Source: Rhodothermales bacterium (GTDB lineage: Bacteria > Bacteroidota > Rhodothermia > Rhodothermales > ISCAR-4553). From it: 37,137 nucleotides of DNA. The translations under genes were made by a program, and so were the position numbers. A model generated the notes under the pieces. The model was not told the origin of the DNA, made no database searches, and worked only from the letters and a program-made list of their open reading frames with translations. Of the stretch, positions 34,641 through 37,137 are shown piece by piece; positions within the stretch are counted from its first letter, which is position 1; the number at the start of each line of letters is the position of its first letter. The stretch lies in the NCBI GenBank assembly GCA_026984335.1, contig JALSSK010000429.1, positions 1-37,137 of the forward strand, written 5' to 3'.

Positions 34641-35858
34641 ATGGCGCAGCAAAAAAACGACAGGTCTGAAACGCATACGTCCCGGCGGGCGTCCCCGGAG
34701 GGGGCTGCCGTCGTGCACCGGGTGGGCATCGTGATGAACGGGGTCACCGGGCGGATGGGCGCGAACCAGCATCTCCTTCGATCCGTCAAAGCCATTCGCG
34801 ATCAGGGAGGCGTCCGTCTGAACGACGAAGAGGTCATCCTTCCTGATCCGATCCTGGTGGGGCGCAACCCGGTCAAGCTGGCGCGACTGGCCGAGATCTC
34901 CGGTCTCGAGAAATGGACGACGGACGTCGAGGCGGCGCTGGAGGACCCCGCCTATCCCGTCTATTTCGATGCCCAGACCACGAGCCGGCGGGCCGAGGGG
35001 GTGCGAAAGGCCATCGAGCTCGGCAAGCACGTTTACTGCGAGAAACCGACGGCCTTGACCACCGCCGAAGCGCTGGCCCTCTACGAGGCTGCCCGGGATG
35101 CGGGCGTCAAGCACGGCGTGGTGCAGGACAAGCTATGGCTGCCCGGGCTGATGAAGCTCCGTATGCTTCGCGACACCGGATTCTTTGGGCGCATCCTTTC
35201 CGTGCGGGGCGAATTCGGCTACTGGGTCTTTGAGGGCGACGCCGTTCCGGCCCAGCGGCCGTCCTGGAACTACCGGAAGGAGGACGGCGGGGGCATCATC
35301 CTGGACATGCTCTGTCACTGGCGCTACGTGCTCGAGGATCTCTTCGGCCCGGTGCGGGCCGTCTCGTGCCTGGGGGCCACCCACATCCCGCGCCGGTGGG
35401 ACGAGCACGGCCGCCCCTACCCCGTCACGGCCGACGACAGCGCCTATGCCACGTTCGAACTGGAAGGCGGCATCGTCGCCCATTTCAACAGTTCATGGTG
35501 TGTCCGCGTTCGGCGCGACGACCTCCTCACGATCCAGGTCGACGGCACGAAGGGCTCGGCGGTGGCGGGCCTGCGCCGTTGCTGGACGCAGGCCTACGGC
35601 AATACGCCCCGACCCGCCTGGAATCCGGACGTGCCGCAGCCGATCGACTTCTTCGACGGATGGCTGGAGGCGCCCGACCAGCGGACGTACGACAACGCCT
35701 TCAAGGCGCAGTGGGAGCTCTTCCTCCGTCACGTGGTGAAAGACGAACCGTTCCCCTACGATCTCTTGGCCGGGGCCCGGGGGGTGCAACTGGCCGAACT
35801 GGGCCTGGCTTCATGGCGGCGTCGCGCCTGGGTCGATATACCCCCTCTGGCTCCGTAA
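34641..35858 (+). CDS. Gfo/Idh/MocA-family oxidoreductase
   Basis: GIVMNGVTGRMGANQHLLRSV...YFDAQTTSRRAEGVRKAIELGKHVYCEKPTALTTAEALALYEAARDAG. Confidence 0.88.
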   Translation: MAQQKNDRSETHTSRRASPEGAAVVHRVGIVMNGVTGRMGANQHLLRSVKAIRDQGGVRLNDEEVILPDPILVGRNPVKLARLAEISGLEKWTTDVEAALEDPAYPVYFDAQTTSRRAEGVRKAIELGKHVYCEKPTALTTAEALALYEAARDAGVKHGVVQDKLWLPGLMKLRMLRDTGFFGRILSVRGEFGYWVFEGDAVPAQRPSWNYRKEDGGGIILDMLCHWRYVLEDLFGPVRAVSCLGATHIPRRWDEHGRPYPVTADDSAYATFELEGGIVAHFNSSWCVRVRRDDLLTIQVDGTKGSAVAGLRRCWTQAYGNTPRPAWNPDVPQPIDFFDGWLEAPDQRTYDNAFKAQWELFLRHVVKDEPFPYDLLAGARGVQLAELGLASWRRRAWVDIPPLAP

Positions 35859-35892
35859 AACGTCATATCTCTTTCCCATGTCAGAGAATTGC

Positions 35893-36660
35893 ATGAAACG
35901 ACTTGCCCTGATCACCGGCGGCGCCTCCGGCATTGGCCTGGGGATCGCCGAAGCACTGGCCCGGGAGGGCTGCGACCTGCTGCTGTGCGGTCGGCGTCCC
36001 GAAGGGGCGGTCGCCGAGCCGCTCGACCGGTTGCGGGCCATGGGGGGCGCGGTCGCATACGTCTCGGCCGACGTGGGGACGAGGACGGGTCGGGAGGCCG
36101 TCGTCGCGGCCGCTCGTGCCCTGGGACGGTTGCACGTGTTGGTCAACAACGCCGGCGTCGCTCCGGTGGATCGGCGCGACCTGCTCGAGGCTACCGAGGA
36201 TAGTTTCGACCGCGTCCTGGAAGTGAACCTCAAGGGCCCCTATTTCCTCACGCAGGCCGTCGCCCGGTGGATGATCGTGCAGCGCGAGGCCGACCCTGCC
36301 TACCGCGCCGCCGTCGTCAACGTCGGCTCCGTCTCGGCCACGATGGCCTCGGTGGAACGGGGCGAGTACTGCGTCTCGAAGGCGGGCCTGGCCATGGCGA
36401 CGCGTCTGTGGGCGGTGCGGCTGGGCGCCTACGGCATCCCCGTCTACGAAGTGCGCCCCGGCATCATTCGGAGTGACATGACCGTCGCCGTACGGGAGAA
36501 ATACGACCGCCTCATCGCCGACGGGCTGCTGGTGCAGCCGCGCTGGGGAGAACCCGGAGATGTCGGCCGCGCCGTCGCCATGCTCGTCCGGGGCGAGCTG
36601 CCGTATTCGACCGGGCAGGTCGTCATGGTCGATGGCGGCTTGCATCTGGAGCGGCTGTGA
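35893..36660 (+). CDS. Short-chain dehydrogenase/reductase
   Basis: MKRLALITGGASGIGLGIAEAL (TGxxxGIG), LVNNAGVAP, EYCVSKAGLAMATRLWAVRL (YxxxK), STGQVVMVDGGLHLERL. Confidence 0.93.
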   Translation: MKRLALITGGASGIGLGIAEALAREGCDLLLCGRRPEGAVAEPLDRLRAMGGAVAYVSADVGTRTGREAVVAAARALGRLHVLVNNAGVAPVDRRDLLEATEDSFDRVLEVNLKGPYFLTQAVARWMIVQREADPAYRAAVVNVGSVSATMASVERGEYCVSKAGLAMATRLWAVRLGAYGIPVYEVRPGIIRSDMTVAVREKYDRLIADGLLVQPRWGEPGDVGRAVAMLVRGELPYSTGQVVMVDGGLHLERL

Positions 36661-36737
36661 CCCCCGCACGCGCGAAGGGGGACGACCAACCCCGGAAGCT
36701 GCCCTCTCCAACCCTTCAACCATCAACCCCTACAGCC

Positions 36738-37137
36738 ATGCAGATAAACGAAGACGGGCCGTTTCGGGCGATGCGCAAGACGTGGCAGCCGGTGGGGCTG
36801 TCGCGCGAGCTCTCGGTGGGGAAGGTGTTGCGCTACACCCTGCTCGACGAGGAACTGGCCGTGGCACGGTTCGAGGACGGCCTGCTGGCGACCCGCGACG
36901 CCTGCCCGCACAAGGGAATGCGCCTGAGCTGTGCCTACATGGAGCGCGGCGAGCTGGTCTGTGCCTACCACGGCTGGCGCTTCGCACGGGACGGGCGCTG
37001 CACCGGCGTGCCCTCGTTGCCCGCCCCGCCCCGGCGCCTCCTCGACCGGGCCTCGCTGGACACCTTCGCCGTGCAGGAACGCTACGGCATCATCTGGGTC
37101 CGCCTCGACGACGAGGAGGCAAACCCGCTGCCCGACA
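36738..37137 (+). CDS. Rieske [2Fe-2S] ring-hydroxylating-type oxygenase, truncated by window end
   Basis: MQINEDGPFRAMRKTWQPVGLSRELSVGK...RDACPHKGMRLSCAYMERGELVCAYHGWRFARDGRCTGVPSLP. CPH(x)nCAYH Rieske motif. Open at window edge. Confidence 0.88.
   Translation, partial: MQINEDGPFRAMRKTWQPVGLSRELSVGKVLRYTLLDEELAVARFEDGLLATRDACPHKGMRLSCAYMERGELVCAYHGWRFARDGRCTGVPSLPAPPRRLLDRASLDTFAVQERYGIIWVRLDDEEANPLPD

Noticed and set aside
1-37137. CRISPR array, tRNA or rRNA genes
   Set aside because: No regularly spaced direct repeats with unique spacers and no recognisable tRNA/rRNA segments were seen by eye; the 24-bp tandem repeat has no spacers.

Overview
GC-rich window that looks like a chromosomal segment from a Bacteroidota/Rhodothermota-type bacterium. 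The lineage is inferred from T9SS C-terminal sorting domains, a CarboxypepD_reg-like/TonB receptor and a PorV/PorQ-like protein. Three blocks are visible. (1) Positions 1-4.9 kb: a lower-GC accessory segment of compact + strand genes (an amber-interrupted HEPN-like gene, a lysyl-endopeptidase-like T9SS protease, a META-like lipoprotein, a PD-(D/E)xK-like protein), separated by imperfect palindromes with TAAC...GTTA ends that resemble integron attC sites. (2) Positions 4.9-12.7 kb: a minus-strand operon reading an uncharacterised 761-aa glycosidase-like protein, a creatininase family protein, an aldo/keto reductase, LutA-LutB-LutC and a KDG-kinase-like PfkB kinase. (3) Positions 12.9-37.1 kb: a divergent + strand run starting with an IclR regulator. 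It continues with a TonB-dependent receptor / T9SS-CTD protein / PorV-like triad, a six-hairpin glycosidase and a tightly overlapping catabolic operon. That operon holds two ABC sugar permeases, a substrate-binding lipoprotein, a Tat-type PLP enzyme, two TIM-barrel isomerase + Gfo/Idh/MocA pairs, an unassigned secreted lyase-like protein, a BNR-repeat protein, a PhyH dioxygenase, a GH88-like unsaturated glucuronyl hydrolase, an SDR and a Rieske oxygenase truncated by the window edge. My overall reading is a polysaccharide/uronate utilisation locus without a recognisable SusD, with several uncharacterised enzymes. All family calls come from motif recognition without database searches.
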